Source: an uncultured Bacteroidia bacterium (GTDB taxonomy: Bacteria > Bacteroidota > Bacteroidia > Bacteroidales > UBA932). Taken from it: a stretch of 64,000 bases of DNA. The DNA lies in contig CADAJF010000002.1 of assembly GCA_902788175.1 (NCBI GenBank), positions 36,479-100,478 of the forward strand, read 5' to 3'. The notes below the pieces were generated by a model. The model did no database searches. It saw nothing but the letters and a program-made list of their open reading frames with translations, and was not told the origin of the DNA. This document shows positions 37,060 through 45,928 of this stretch, one piece after another (position 1 is the stretch's first letter; every line of letters begins with the position of its first letter). The position numbers and the translations under genes were made by a program.

Positions 37060-38424
37060 TTATTTATTCAGCGCGTCTGCGCTGGCAACGAAAGACGCCA
37101 GATCCTGCTCCGAGATGTGGTAATTCTGCATCTCGCCGGAGAAGAATTTGTCATAGGAACCCATGTCCACGAATCCGTGGCCGGAGAGGTTGAAAAGGAT
37201 GGTTTTGGCCTCTCCCGTCTCCTTGCACTTGAGCGCTTCCTGGATGGTGGCGGCAATGGCGTGGCAACTCTCCGGGGCGGGAATGATGCCCTCCGTGCGG
37301 GCAAAGAGCACGCCGGCGCTGAAAGAGTCCAGCTGCTCAATGTCCACGGCCTCCATGTAGCCGTCCTTCATGAGCTGGGAAAGGATGACACCCGCACCGT
37401 GGTAGCGCAGGCCGCCGGCATGGATGGAGGCGGGCTTGAAGCTGTGGCCCAGGGTGTACATGGGAAGAAGGGGCGTCATGCCGGCTTCGTCGCCAAAGTC
37501 GTATTCGAATTTGCCGCGGGTGAGTTTGGGGCAGGAATAAGGCTCTGCCGCTATGAAACGGGTCTTTTTGCCGTCCAGTATGTTGTGCCGCATGAACGGG
37601 AAGGCAAGGCCGCAGAAGTTGGAACCGCCGCCAAAACAGGCCACCACAATGTCCGGGTATTCTCCTGCCAGGGCCATCTGTTTCTCTGCCTCCAGGCCGA
37701 TCACCGTCTGGTGCAGGCACACATGGTTGAGCACGGAGCCCAGGGCGTAGCGGCAGTTAGGGGTGCTGACAGCCAGCTCGATAGCCTCCGAGATGGCGCA
37801 GCCCAGGGAGCCACGGTCGTTGGGATTGATAGTGAGGATGTCCTTGCCGGCGCGGGTGGACATGGACGGGGAAGGCGTGACAGCCGCCCCGAAAGCCTGC
37901 ATGATGCTGCGGCGGAAAGGCTTCTGCTCATAACTCACCTTTACCATATAGACGGCGCAGTCTATGCCGAATTTCTTGGTAGCGTAGCTGAGCGCACCGC
38001 CCCACTGGCCGGCGCCGGTTTCCGTGGTGAGGTTGGTAATACCCTGCTCCTTGGCATAGTAGGCCTGCGCAATGGCGCTGTTGAGCTTATGGCTGCCTGC
38101 CGGGGACACACTCTCATTCTTGAAGTAGATGTGGGCCGGGGTGCCCAGCGCAGCCTCCAGTTCGTAGGCACGCACCAGCGGGGTGCAGCGGTATGCCGCG
38201 TACTGCTCCCGTACAGCCTCCGGGATGGGAATCCAGACATCGGTCTGGTTCAGCTCCTGGTCTGCGCACTCCTTGCAGAAGATGGGATACAGGTCCTCCG
38301 CTTTCATGGGCTCCCGGGTGGCGGGGTGCAGGAAAGGAAGGGGCTTGTTGGGCATCACCGCCTGCATGTTGAAATAGTGGGAGGGAATCTCCGATTCCGG
38401 GAGCATAAACTTTTTCTGTCTCAT
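37060..38424 (-). CDS. trpB: Tryptophan synthase beta chain, TrpB2 type
   Basis: A 454-residue PLP enzyme condensing indole and serine to tryptophan. It belongs to the longer TrpB2 group, with an N-terminal extension (PSHYFNMQAVMPNKPLPFLHPATREPM) absent from classical TrpB1. The PLP lysine is in NESVSPAGSHKLNSA, the Glu/Gly motif in TETGAGQWGGAL, and the phosphate loop in CFGGGSNFCGLAFPF. TrpB2 often works without TrpA, taking free indole, and no trpA is nearby. Its leader holds a Trp-codon attenuator, so expression should rise when tryptophan is short. Confidence 0.93.
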   Translation of the reverse strand: MRQKKFMLPESEIPSHYFNMQAVMPNKPLPFLHPATREPMKAEDLYPIFCKECADQELNQTDVWIPIPEAVREQYAAYRCTPLVRAYELEAALGTPAHIYFKNESVSPAGSHKLNSAIAQAYYAKEQGITNLTTETGAGQWGGALSYATKKFGIDCAVYMVKVSYEQKPFRRSIMQAFGAAVTPSPSMSTRAGKDILTINPNDRGSLGCAISEAIELAVSTPNCRYALGSVLNHVCLHQTVIGLEAEKQMALAGEYPDIVVACFGGGSNFCGLAFPFMRHNILDGKKTRFIAAEPYSCPKLTRGKFEYDFGDEAGMTPLLPMYTLGHSFKPASIHAGGLRYHGAGVILSQLMKDGYMEAVDIEQLDSFSAGVLFARTEGIIPAPESCHAIAATIQEALKCKETGEAKTILFNLSGHGFVDMGSYDKFFSGEMQNYHISEQDLASFVASADALNK

Positions 38425-38490
38425 TTTCTTATCGTTTTATATAATTCTCATTCCAATTGTGCCGCTGTCACCGAGTGCAGCGAAGCATCC

Positions 38491-38558
38491 AAAAAAACAG
38501 CACACTGTAAGTCAGCGTGCTGTTAGCTCAGGTATAACTACGGCGAAGCGACTTACAG
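38491..38558 (-). promoter_or_regulatory. trp attenuator: terminator and competing antiterminator upstream of trpB
   Basis: On the minus strand AACAGCAC (38517-38524) pairs with GTGCTGTT (38496-38503); with the inner G-T and CTG/CAG pairs this gives a 12-bp stem followed by seven T (38491-38497). The terminator's loop contains GACTTACAG (38505-38513), which is the exact complement of CTGTAAGTC (38550-38558) just upstream, where the leader peptide ends. Pairing of these two should hinder the terminator; a ribosome finishing the leader peptide would cover the upstream strand and let the terminator form. Confidence 0.75.
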
Positions 38559-38609
38559 GACAAAACTGCAAGTGCACCACCAGAACTTATTGACCAAACT
38601 GTCTGTCAT
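38553..38609 (-). CDS. Trp leader peptide with tandem Trp codons
   Basis: An 18-residue frame reads MTDSLVNKFWWCTCSFVL and then TAA. Two adjacent UGG codons lie at residues 10-11. The stop codon falls inside the upstream antiterminator strand. Leader peptide, stop position, alternative pairing and terminator are arranged as in classic amino-acid attenuators, in front of a tryptophan synthase gene. Confidence 0.75.
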   Translation of the reverse strand: MTDSLVNKFWWCTCSFVL

Positions 38610-38617
38610 ACCACTGG

Positions 38618-38648
38618 CAAAGTAAAGAAGAAAGAATGAATAATCCAA
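38618..38648 (-). promoter_or_regulatory. Promoter of the trp leader and trpB
   Basis: On the minus strand TTG (38646-38648), a 20-nt spacer and TTACTTTG (38618-38625) match the consensus with one deviation. The predicted start lies just before the leader peptide ATG at 38609. Confidence 0.55.
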
Positions 38649-38668
38649 GCATTTCTTAATTTTTTTAT

Positions 38669-38676
38669 TAAATTTG
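38669..38676 (+). promoter_or_regulatory. -7 promoter element of the GHL10-like gene at 38693
   Basis: TAAATTTG fits TAnnTTTG, 16 bp before the start codon. No -33 TTG at the right distance was found. Confidence 0.4.
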
Positions 38677-38692
38677 CTTGGAATTGAACGCT

Positions 38693-40099
38693 ATGAAAAA
38701 AATCTTAACTGCCCTTGCCGTCCTTTTTACGGCCCTCGCCTGTAGCAAAAAAAACGCCCCGGACCCCATGTTCTGGACCTGGCTGGAAGACCTCCCTTCC
38801 ATTGATATGGAGCAAGCTTTCGCCCATATGGAAGAGGCCGGCCTGGATGCCGTCATGCTGCATGCCGCTTCAGCAGAGGACTACAAAAGGGATATCGAGA
38901 TTGCCCGGCGCCATGGCATTCGCGTCTATGCATGGGTATGGATCCTGAATCCGCCCCGCCAGGAGCGCCCGCAAATGCTGGAGAAGCATCCGGACTGGTT
39001 CAGCGTGAACCGCCTGGGACAAAGCGTGCTGGACCACAAGGCCTATGTCAGTTCCTATAAATTCCTGTGTCCCGCCCTGCCCGAGGTCAGGGAATACCTA
39101 CAGGCCAAAGTGGCGGAAATCTGCGCCATTGACGGCATCGAGGGAATCTGCCTGGACTACTGCCGCCTCATAGACTGCGTCCTGCCAATCTCCCTGGCCT
39201 ACAATTACGGCCTCTTCCAGGACACGGAAGTGTTCCCGGAATACGACTTCGGCTACCATCCGGCCATGCTGAAAAAATTTGAAGGCCAGTACGGCTACAA
39301 TCCGCTGGACAAGGAAGACCCGTCCCGCGATGCCGCCTGGTGCGCCTTCCGCAGCGCACAGATTTCGGAAGTAGCCAATCTCCTGTGCGACGAAGTCCAC
39401 AAATCCGGGAAGAAGGTCACCGCCTCTCCCTTTGCCTCAGCCCAACTGGCCAATTTCATGGTCTTCCAGGACTGGCCCTCCTGGAAATTGGACATGGTAC
39501 ACCCCATGGCCTATACCGATTTTTACACCATGGACGCATCGTTTGCCTATGATGCCACGCTTGCCAATGTAGCCGCCGCTCCCGCCGACATGACCGTCAT
39601 GTGCGGCGTGGACACGGAACTGGGAGGAGATCCCGCCTTCATCTTTGACAAAATGGACGCAGCCTTCGCCGCCGGCGCCAAGGGGATTTCACTTTACACC
39701 GTCGAGGGCCTGAACACCCCGGAACTCCGGCAGCAGTTCAAGGAATACGCCGACAGCCTGCGCATCGTCCGCAACAAAGGACAGCTTCCCGAAGCTCCAG
39801 GGACTGCCCCCGACACCAACCCTTTCAACAACCATCGCCTGATGGCCGTTATTGAGCGCAATATGCAGCGGGTAATCGCCGGGGAAGCCATCCATGCCAG
39901 AAGTGTCAACGGCATGGCGGCGGACAAGCCCGACCTCCAGTATCCTGCCCTGAGGCTCAGCGAGTATCAGCTGGTGAAGGAAAGCGACCGCCTCAAAGTC
40001 TATGAAGTCACGGACCTGGAAAGCGGAACTGCCCTCCACGTATATTTCGTCCTGTACGGGGACATTGTCTCCGGCTGGGATGTCAGGCTGGCCAAGTAG
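38693..40099 (+). CDS. GHL10-like putative glycoside hydrolase with C-terminal domain, lipoprotein
   Basis: A 468-residue lipoprotein (MKKILTALAVLFTALAC). Residues 25-365 form a TIM-barrel-like domain: WTWLEDL, HAASAEDYKRDIEIARRHGIRVYAWVW, then GIEGICLDYCRLID, whose acidic residues sit where the putative active site of the GHL10 group is, and MVHPMAYTDFYT. The last 100 residues are a separate domain that I do not recognise. Its stop is 6 bp from the convergent 14-gene cell-wall operon. It is more like the protein at 3554-4642 than like the two in that operon. The substrate is unknown. Confidence 0.65.
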   Translation: MKKILTALAVLFTALACSKKNAPDPMFWTWLEDLPSIDMEQAFAHMEEAGLDAVMLHAASAEDYKRDIEIARRHGIRVYAWVWILNPPRQERPQMLEKHPDWFSVNRLGQSVLDHKAYVSSYKFLCPALPEVREYLQAKVAEICAIDGIEGICLDYCRLIDCVLPISLAYNYGLFQDTEVFPEYDFGYHPAMLKKFEGQYGYNPLDKEDPSRDAAWCAFRSAQISEVANLLCDEVHKSGKKVTASPFASAQLANFMVFQDWPSWKLDMVHPMAYTDFYTMDASFAYDATLANVAAAPADMTVMCGVDTELGGDPAFIFDKMDAAFAAGAKGISLYTVEGLNTPELRQQFKEYADSLRIVRNKGQLPEAPGTAPDTNPFNNHRLMAVIERNMQRVIAGEAIHARSVNGMAADKPDLQYPALRLSEYQLVKESDRLKVYEVTDLESGTALHVYFVLYGDIVSGWDVRLAK

Positions 40100-40105
40100 G
40101 GAACC

Positions 40106-42736
40106 TCAATACAGATTCCAGTAGGGAATCCGTTCCGGAGTAGAATCCAGGTATGGCAGCAAGCTCTCCGGAAGGAAACGGCGTTCCACAGCCATGCGGA
40201 ACATGTATGTACGCCACCAGTCCGCGTCCATGGCAGCCAGGCCGGAGTCCGTCCTGGTGTAGCCGAAACTGTTCTCCGAGACCCATTTGAGCGGTGTCCC
40301 GTCATCGGCCACGCTTACTCCGCACATCGCCATGGCGTGGGTGGAAACCGCACCGTAACTGAGGAACATCTCCCGCTTCTGCTGATGCACATTCACGCCC
40401 AGTTCGCTTTCCAGCGGATAGAGTCTCCTGCTGTAGAGGCCATCGTCCGGGGCGGCGTCTGCAGCGGTGTCTGCCGTGAAATAGAATTTCTGTCCGGCGG
40501 CCAGGGAGCGGATTCCAATCTGTTCCAGCTCTTCTGCAGGCAGGTTAAGGAAGGTCCAGTCAGGCGCGTCCACGGCTGCGCGGGAGCCTTCCACCGTGTA
40601 CATCCTGTAATAAGGACGGGACGGATCGTTCATGAGGATGGCGTACCCTTCCAGGGAAGGCATGAAATCCAGGGCGAAAGACTGCGGTGTATAGCTCTTT
40701 CCCGCATGGATAATCTCCTTGGGCGGAGTTCCCAGGGTGCTGCACAAAAGCCGGTACACCTGCCGGAGTGCAGCCTCCTTTACCGTATCCGGCTCGGTGG
40801 TTTCCCGCATGCGAAGGCCATAGTCCCTCAGAAGTGAACGGAGAGCCCTTAGCAGTTCCCCGCTGTTTTGGGAGCTATGGGTTTCCGGCATGGCCGCAGC
40901 CGGGACAGCCCCATATTTCCGAATCAGATAGGCCGCCTCCAGGAAATGCCCTCCGTCCCAGGTGGGACGACGGAAAATTTTCTCGTTATAGCGGGAATCC
41001 AGTGCCTCCTGCCGATGGTCCCACACTTCGCAGAGGAAAAGATTGGCCTTTTCCATCATGTCCCAGAAATAGGGATATACGACGGAAAACTCCATGGCTC
41101 CCCTGACGGCATTGGTAGTGGCGAAGTACCAGCATCGGCCAGAATTATTCTGGTCCAGGATGGAAGAATGGCCTACATAATACGTGAGCCCCTCCTCTGT
41201 AAGGCCGATATCCTTCCGCAAGGACGGAATCCCTCCTTCCAGAAACGGGGTGTCTCCGGCCTGGAAGGCCGATGGATCCAGCACCGTGGTCAAGGTCGCT
41301 GCCTCCTGGAACGGCGGCCGCCGGTTTCCCATCATGGGCTCGAAGACAAAATCGGGGCCGCGTCTCCGGAGGAACTCCGCGCGGACACGGTCCAGAAGTG
41401 CAGAATCCGTCATCAGCTCTACAGCCGACAAGTACAGGACTTTGGCGGCTCCCAGCGCCCCTTTGGTTCCGATTGTGGTCCCTGAACTGGCCACCTGCTG
41501 CCAACTGTGACCGACACCTCCCGGAACGAAACAGCTGTAGCGGAAACTGCCCGTCGGCACCGCCCAGGTTACATTCCCGACATCTGAAGAAACGTATGCC
41601 TCGTAGCCTTCCTCCGAAGGCGGTACCACTACCGAGAGCTTGTCAATCAAAGAAGCATCCGATCCGGAAACACGCGAAACCTCCCGGGCAAACTCCAGCT
41701 CGCGCTCGTCCAGACGGATGCCGCCCACCTGCCGGAGGGAACGATCCACCAGCCCGGCCATCTCGTCGTTGGGAAGGCGCTCGTAGTTACCGGAGACCAA
41801 CTCGTACTGCATGGTGGTCCCCGTCCCCATGGCAGCTCCTTCGGCCGCGCTCAGGGCCCGCTGAAGGATATCCTTCACGATGGTCCTGGACGGGCTCCGG
41901 AAGTAGTACTTCACGCTGGCTTTGTCCGGGACCACATTGGGTGCTTTTCCACCGTCGGTTATCACATAATGGATGCGGGAGGTCTGCGGCACATGTTCCC
42001 GCATCATATTCATCACATGATTGAACGCTTCCACCGCATCCAATGCCGATCGGCCGGCTTCCGGAGCCCCGGAAGCATGGGAGGACTGTCCGTGGAAAGT
42101 AAAGAGCACCTGCACGTTGGCAAGTCCGGAGGTCCTGTTCACGGTGTTCCGTGTATCCGGATGCCAGTCCAACATAGCGTCAAGACCCTCAAATACCCCC
42201 TCACGCATCATATAGGCCTTTCCGCCCCCACCCTCCTCGGCCGGGCAGCCGAAGAGTTTCACGGTGCCGGCATGTCCGCTTTCCGCCAGCCATTTCGAAA
42301 GCGCCACGGCTCCGGCCACCGACCCTGTGCCCAGCACATTATGGCCGCAGGCCTGCCCGGAAGCGCCGGGAACCAGCGGCTTCCGGTAAGGGACCGTATC
42401 CTGGCTCATTCCGGCTATGGCATCATATTCGGCCATCATGCCAATCACCGGCTTACCGCTTCCGTAGGTTGCCACAAAAGCCGTAGGGATCCCAGCCGCT
42501 TCCCTTTCTATGGAAAAACCCTGACTCTCCAGGAAAGAGGTCCACATGGCCACGCTCCTGAATTCCTTGTATCCCAGCTCCGCAAATTGGAAGATCTTCT
42601 TCTGCAGAGAATCATAGAGGGGGAAATGCGTGTCCAGATAACGGATTCCCCTGTCTGTCCGCGGCTTTTTCGCGGCCTCGAGAGGGAAGGACAGGGCCGC
42701 CAGAAGCAGGCAGCATGCAAAAAAACGTTTTTTCAT
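40106..42736 (-). CDS. Fusion of M20 (AbgB-like) amidohydrolase and C1B (bleomycin hydrolase-like) peptidase, secreted
   Basis: One 876-residue frame with a signal peptide (MKKRFFACCLLLAALSFPLEAA). Residues 25-480 are an M20 metal amidohydrolase of the AbgB group: EYDAIAGM, the metal ligands in QACGHNVLGTGS, CPAEEGGGGKAY and DWHPDT, and GVGHSW. Residues 500-876 are an aminopeptidase C/bleomycin hydrolase domain with the catalytic Cys in NNSGRCWYFAT (about 535), His in STHAMAMCGV and Asn in VSENSFGYT. Both active sites look intact. It would split N-acyl amides and shorten peptides in one polypeptide. It is the last gene of the cell-wall operon, 20 bp after the Ntn hydrolase gene. Confidence 0.85.
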   Translation of the reverse strand: MKKRFFACCLLLAALSFPLEAAKKPRTDRGIRYLDTHFPLYDSLQKKIFQFAELGYKEFRSVAMWTSFLESQGFSIEREAAGIPTAFVATYGSGKPVIGMMAEYDAIAGMSQDTVPYRKPLVPGASGQACGHNVLGTGSVAGAVALSKWLAESGHAGTVKLFGCPAEEGGGGKAYMMREGVFEGLDAMLDWHPDTRNTVNRTSGLANVQVLFTFHGQSSHASGAPEAGRSALDAVEAFNHVMNMMREHVPQTSRIHYVITDGGKAPNVVPDKASVKYYFRSPSRTIVKDILQRALSAAEGAAMGTGTTMQYELVSGNYERLPNDEMAGLVDRSLRQVGGIRLDERELEFAREVSRVSGSDASLIDKLSVVVPPSEEGYEAYVSSDVGNVTWAVPTGSFRYSCFVPGGVGHSWQQVASSGTTIGTKGALGAAKVLYLSAVELMTDSALLDRVRAEFLRRRGPDFVFEPMMGNRRPPFQEAATLTTVLDPSAFQAGDTPFLEGGIPSLRKDIGLTEEGLTYYVGHSSILDQNNSGRCWYFATTNAVRGAMEFSVVYPYFWDMMEKANLFLCEVWDHRQEALDSRYNEKIFRRPTWDGGHFLEAAYLIRKYGAVPAAAMPETHSSQNSGELLRALRSLLRDYGLRMRETTEPDTVKEAALRQVYRLLCSTLGTPPKEIIHAGKSYTPQSFALDFMPSLEGYAILMNDPSRPYYRMYTVEGSRAAVDAPDWTFLNLPAEELEQIGIRSLAAGQKFYFTADTAADAAPDDGLYSRRLYPLESELGVNVHQQKREMFLSYGAVSTHAMAMCGVSVADDGTPLKWVSENSFGYTRTDSGLAAMDADWWRTYMFRMAVERRFLPESLLPYLDSTPERIPYWNLY

Positions 42737-42756
42737 CTTAAGGAGTATCCAGGGGC

Positions 42757-43911
42757 TCAAGGGACTATCACTTCTTTCTTAAAGGCTTCAAAGCGCTGCA
42801 GGGCAGCAGCATTGTACTCTTTGACGGCCGCGAGGTCAAATCCGCTTCTGCGCATGCGAAGATCCAGGACTGAACCGTCCCGGAGTTCCGCTTTCTCATA
42901 ACGGCGGACGGCCTTCAGGATACGGCGGACATGCTTGACTTTCAGATACTTTTCACCACCTTCCCAGGGAAAGGCCCGGACACTTTTTTTCAGCTCCAGG
43001 GAGACCTGGTTGGCCTCTGATGTGACGGGGGCGGGCAGGTTGTCTCCGGCGGCCACCCACACCGCGACGGCATAACAGGATGGCGGCCATCCCACGGCAC
43101 ACCACATCATGCCGGAGGAGGGATCCTCTCCGGGTGCCACCCCTTCAATCACCACGGAAGCCACGCTGCAGTCACGGGCAATGAAATCGTGTTCGTTCAG
43201 GAGGCCGTCATAACGGAACCGCAATGCGTCGCCCCCCTGGAGCACATTGATGAAACTCCGGCCTTCCCGAAGGAAGAATCCCGCATCGAACTTTTTGGAG
43301 CCGCGTTTTTCCATACGCTTGGCGATGGTCTGGTAACGGACATAACCGCCGCCCGCATTCTCTTCGCCGGAAAGCGAAAAATTGGTCCTGTACAGATATC
43401 CTCCGGCCGGCACGTCAAAACGGACCCAGGAGGTGTCCGAGACTTCAAAATAGGCCGCTCCGCCATGCGCATCGATGACCGCAAAGTTGGCACTGATGCC
43501 CCGGGGCTGCTTCCAGGCATCCAGGAAGGCTGTAAAATCGGCCAGGGAGGAACATTCCGCAAGGGCTTTTGCCATGAGTTCCCCGTTCTGCGTGGGAGAA
43601 TCCAGCAGGGAGGGGAAATTATACGAGAGGTTGTTGGAGATGGCAAAACCCGCCTCGTTGATGCCCGAGTACGCCCTTGCATGCTGCGTATCGGTGGTGG
43701 CGAAAAGCGCCGTGTAAGCGTACTTCCCGCCCCGGATGTGCACCATGATGTTTTGCTCGTTGTCGGCGTCCCGCTGCTTCCAGATCAGGGGACGGCCGGT
43801 AGCGCTGGCCTCGGCCGATACGATGGCCGTAGTGCAGGCTGCCGCCCTGAGAGAAAAAAGAAGGGTAAGGAGCAGGGCGCTAACGCCGAATCTTGTAACC
43901 GTAGTATGCAT
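42757..43911 (-). CDS. Ntn-type linear amide C-N hydrolase (C45/C59-like), secreted
   Basis: A 384-residue protein. Cleavage of the signal peptide after RAAA would expose Cys26 (CTTAIVSAEAS), the N-terminal nucleophile expected of Ntn hydrolases such as choloylglycine and penicillin V acylases or C45 acyltransferases. Other family marks are RPLIWKQRDAD (the Arg/Asp pair), AYSGINEAGFAISNN and ISANFAVIDAHGGAAYFEV. It would cleave a linear amide bond. In this operon the likely substrate is an amide of the cell-wall peptide or amino sugar. The start overlaps the transporter gene by 32 bp. Confidence 0.78.
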   Translation of the reverse strand: MHTTVTRFGVSALLLTLLFSLRAAACTTAIVSAEASATGRPLIWKQRDADNEQNIMVHIRGGKYAYTALFATTDTQHARAYSGINEAGFAISNNLSYNFPSLLDSPTQNGELMAKALAECSSLADFTAFLDAWKQPRGISANFAVIDAHGGAAYFEVSDTSWVRFDVPAGGYLYRTNFSLSGEENAGGGYVRYQTIAKRMEKRGSKKFDAGFFLREGRSFINVLQGGDALRFRYDGLLNEHDFIARDCSVASVVIEGVAPGEDPSSGMMWCAVGWPPSCYAVAVWVAAGDNLPAPVTSEANQVSLELKKSVRAFPWEGGEKYLKVKHVRRILKAVRRYEKAELRDGSVLDLRMRRSGFDLAAVKEYNAAALQRFEAFKKEVIVP

Positions 43912-45070
43912 AGTACATGATTAACAGGTAAAAGGGGAGGCAGATCCAGTAGGCATTCTGCATGCCCAACCAGTCTTTCATGGCACCGAACAGGAGAGGA
44001 ATCAATGCCCCGCCGCCGATGGAGGCCACCAGGAGCGAGGAGCCCTTTCCAGTAAACTTCCCCAAATCCACGATGGCAAGGGGCCAGACTGCAGGATACA
44101 TCAGGGAGCAGGCAAAACTCAGGATGGCGACGCACCAGACCGATACGGCCGGAGGGGTGAGCACGATGGCCAGGGAATCGGCTACGGCCAACCAAGTGCA
44201 GATGCGAAGCGCCTGGACCTGCGAAATATACTTGGGAATACAAATAATGCCGATGATATATCCGGCCGCCATCCCTATACCGGGCCAGAGGGTGTATCTT
44301 TCGGGGTTGGCAAGACCCAGGCTCTGGGCATAGTCCAGCACGGTAAGGAGGGCCAGATTCTCCACCCCCACATAGACAAACAGCGCCAGGGCCCCGAGCA
44401 CAAGGTGAGGGAACTGCCAGAGGGAGGTTTTTCCGGCCGCATAGGGACAGTCTTCCTCGTTCTCCTCCCCTTGTGCCTTGATTTCTTCGAGCGGAGCGAA
44501 AAGCGTGATGATGCCCAGTATCACCACTACGGCCATGATGATATATAGAGGTAGGTTAAGATCGTTGAGCCCGACCGCCTCGATGGGTTTGCGCGTGACG
44601 GCGGCAATGAATACGGAGGGAAGACCGAGCGCTATGGAATTGCAGATGCCCATGATGCTGATTCTCCGGGCGGCCGAGTCTATGGGGCCGAGGATGGTCA
44701 CATAAGGATTGATGGCCGCCTGCAGCACCGTATTGGCCGTTCCGCTGATGAAACAAGCCAGAAGATACAGGGCAAAACTCTCCAGCCGGGCCGCCGGGAC
44801 AAAAAGGCCGAAAGCCACGGCAAACAGGAAAAACGAGAGCGACATGGTTTTCTTGTAGCCGATTCTTCCGATAATGGAAGAAGCCGGAAAACTGAACACC
44901 AGAAAAGCGGTAAAGGTGGCCGCAATGACCAGATAGGACTGGGTTGATGTCAGGTTCAGGTTGTTTTCCAGGAACGGGACGAAATACCCGTTGATGCCGG
45001 TAGCGAACCCCACCGTGAAAAACATGCTGCCGATAAAGGCCAGCGGAAGGATATACTTGTTTTTGGGCAT
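43880..45070 (-). CDS. MFS sugar transporter (FucP/NagP-like)
   Basis: A 396-residue inner-membrane protein with about 12 hydrophobic segments. The start MPKNKYILPLAFIGSMFFTVGFATGINGYFVPFLE and GRIGYKKTMSLSFFLFAVAFGLF are typical of the FucP/NagP branch of the major facilitator family, H+-driven importers of fucose, GlcNAc and other free sugars. It stands between the BadF-type kinase and the Ntn hydrolase (6-bp gap and 32-bp overlap), so the imported sugar is probably the amino sugar phosphorylated by that kinase, GlcNAc or MurNAc. Confidence 0.88.
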   Translation of the reverse strand: MPKNKYILPLAFIGSMFFTVGFATGINGYFVPFLENNLNLTSTQSYLVIAATFTAFLVFSFPASSIIGRIGYKKTMSLSFFLFAVAFGLFVPAARLESFALYLLACFISGTANTVLQAAINPYVTILGPIDSAARRISIMGICNSIALGLPSVFIAAVTRKPIEAVGLNDLNLPLYIIMAVVVILGIITLFAPLEEIKAQGEENEEDCPYAAGKTSLWQFPHLVLGALALFVYVGVENLALLTVLDYAQSLGLANPERYTLWPGIGMAAGYIIGIICIPKYISQVQALRICTWLAVADSLAIVLTPPAVSVWCVAILSFACSLMYPAVWPLAIVDLGKFTGKGSSLLVASIGGGALIPLLFGAMKDWLGMQNAYWICLPFYLLIMYYAYYGYKIRR

Positions 45071-45076
45071 GGCTTA

Positions 45077-45925
45077 TTACGGAGTGGTATGATACTTCAC
45101 AAGTCCGTCCATAGGGGCCTTCAGGATGGTTCCCATCTTCATTCCATAACGTTCTGCCACGGGCTGCAGAAGCGCTTGGAAATAGTAGGCCACGGAACCT
45201 ACTGCGTTGAGGGCGTATTTCCGGTAGTCGGGGTAATGCGTGACAATACGGTCGAAGAACTTGGTGAAAGAATCTGTCACCAGTTCCGGAAAATAAGGGT
45301 CTGCGTCCAGCTGCTCGTTGATGAACTTGGCGTACTGTGCACAGAAACGGTTGGGGAAAGGTTTGGTATAGATGGTATCAATGAGCTCCTCTCCGCTCAT
45401 TCCCAGCTTCTTCCCCACCATTTCATGGACCTTCGCGGGCATGTTGCCACGGATGTAGTCCGTAATCAGGCGTTTTCCCAGGTATCCGCCGCTTCCCTCG
45501 TCGCCGAGGATGAAGCCGCAGGAATCTATGTTAAGTCCCTCGTTACATCCGTCATACAGGACAGAATTGGCACCCGTTCCCAGAATGGCGGCAAAACCGG
45601 GTTCCCGCTGAAGGAGGGCACGGCAGGAAGCCAGGGTATCCATGGCCACAAACACTTTCCCGGCCATGGGGAACACCTGCAGGAGCGTACGTTCCATGAA
45701 AGGGTACTGCATGGGGGTTACACCGGCACCATAAAAGGCCATCTCCGTGACACGGCCGGTGTCGAAGCCGGAAGGAAGGCAGGCAAGGATGTCGGCCACA
45801 ATGTCTGCTCCGGAGATGTAATTGGGATTGTACCCCTGTGAATAAAAATCCTGGCGGCCGGTGCCGTCCGGGTTCACGCAGCACCACTGGGTTTTGGTGG
45901 CACCGCTGTCGGCAATCAGTATCAT
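45077..45925 (-). CDS. BadF/BcrA-type amino-sugar kinase (GlcNAc or MurNAc kinase-like)
   Basis: A 282-residue ATPase of the actin-like fold. The phosphate-1 motif is ADSGATKTQW, the phosphate-2 region AILGTGANSVLYDG, followed by GFILGDEGSGGYLGKRLI. Bacteroidetes kinases of this type phosphorylate GlcNAc or, in Tannerella, MurNAc (MurK). The operon also has a MurQ-like etherase and an MFS transporter, the same trio used to salvage MurNAc. I infer that it makes the 6-phosphate that MurQ needs, but the sugar specificity cannot be fixed by sequence alone. Confidence 0.8.
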   Translation of the reverse strand: MILIADSGATKTQWCCVNPDGTGRQDFYSQGYNPNYISGADIVADILACLPSGFDTGRVTEMAFYGAGVTPMQYPFMERTLLQVFPMAGKVFVAMDTLASCRALLQREPGFAAILGTGANSVLYDGCNEGLNIDSCGFILGDEGSGGYLGKRLITDYIRGNMPAKVHEMVGKKLGMSGEELIDTIYTKPFPNRFCAQYAKFINEQLDADPYFPELVTDSFTKFFDRIVTHYPDYRKYALNAVGSVAYYFQALLQPVAERYGMKMGTILKAPMDGLVKYHTTP

Positions 45926-45928
45926 AGG

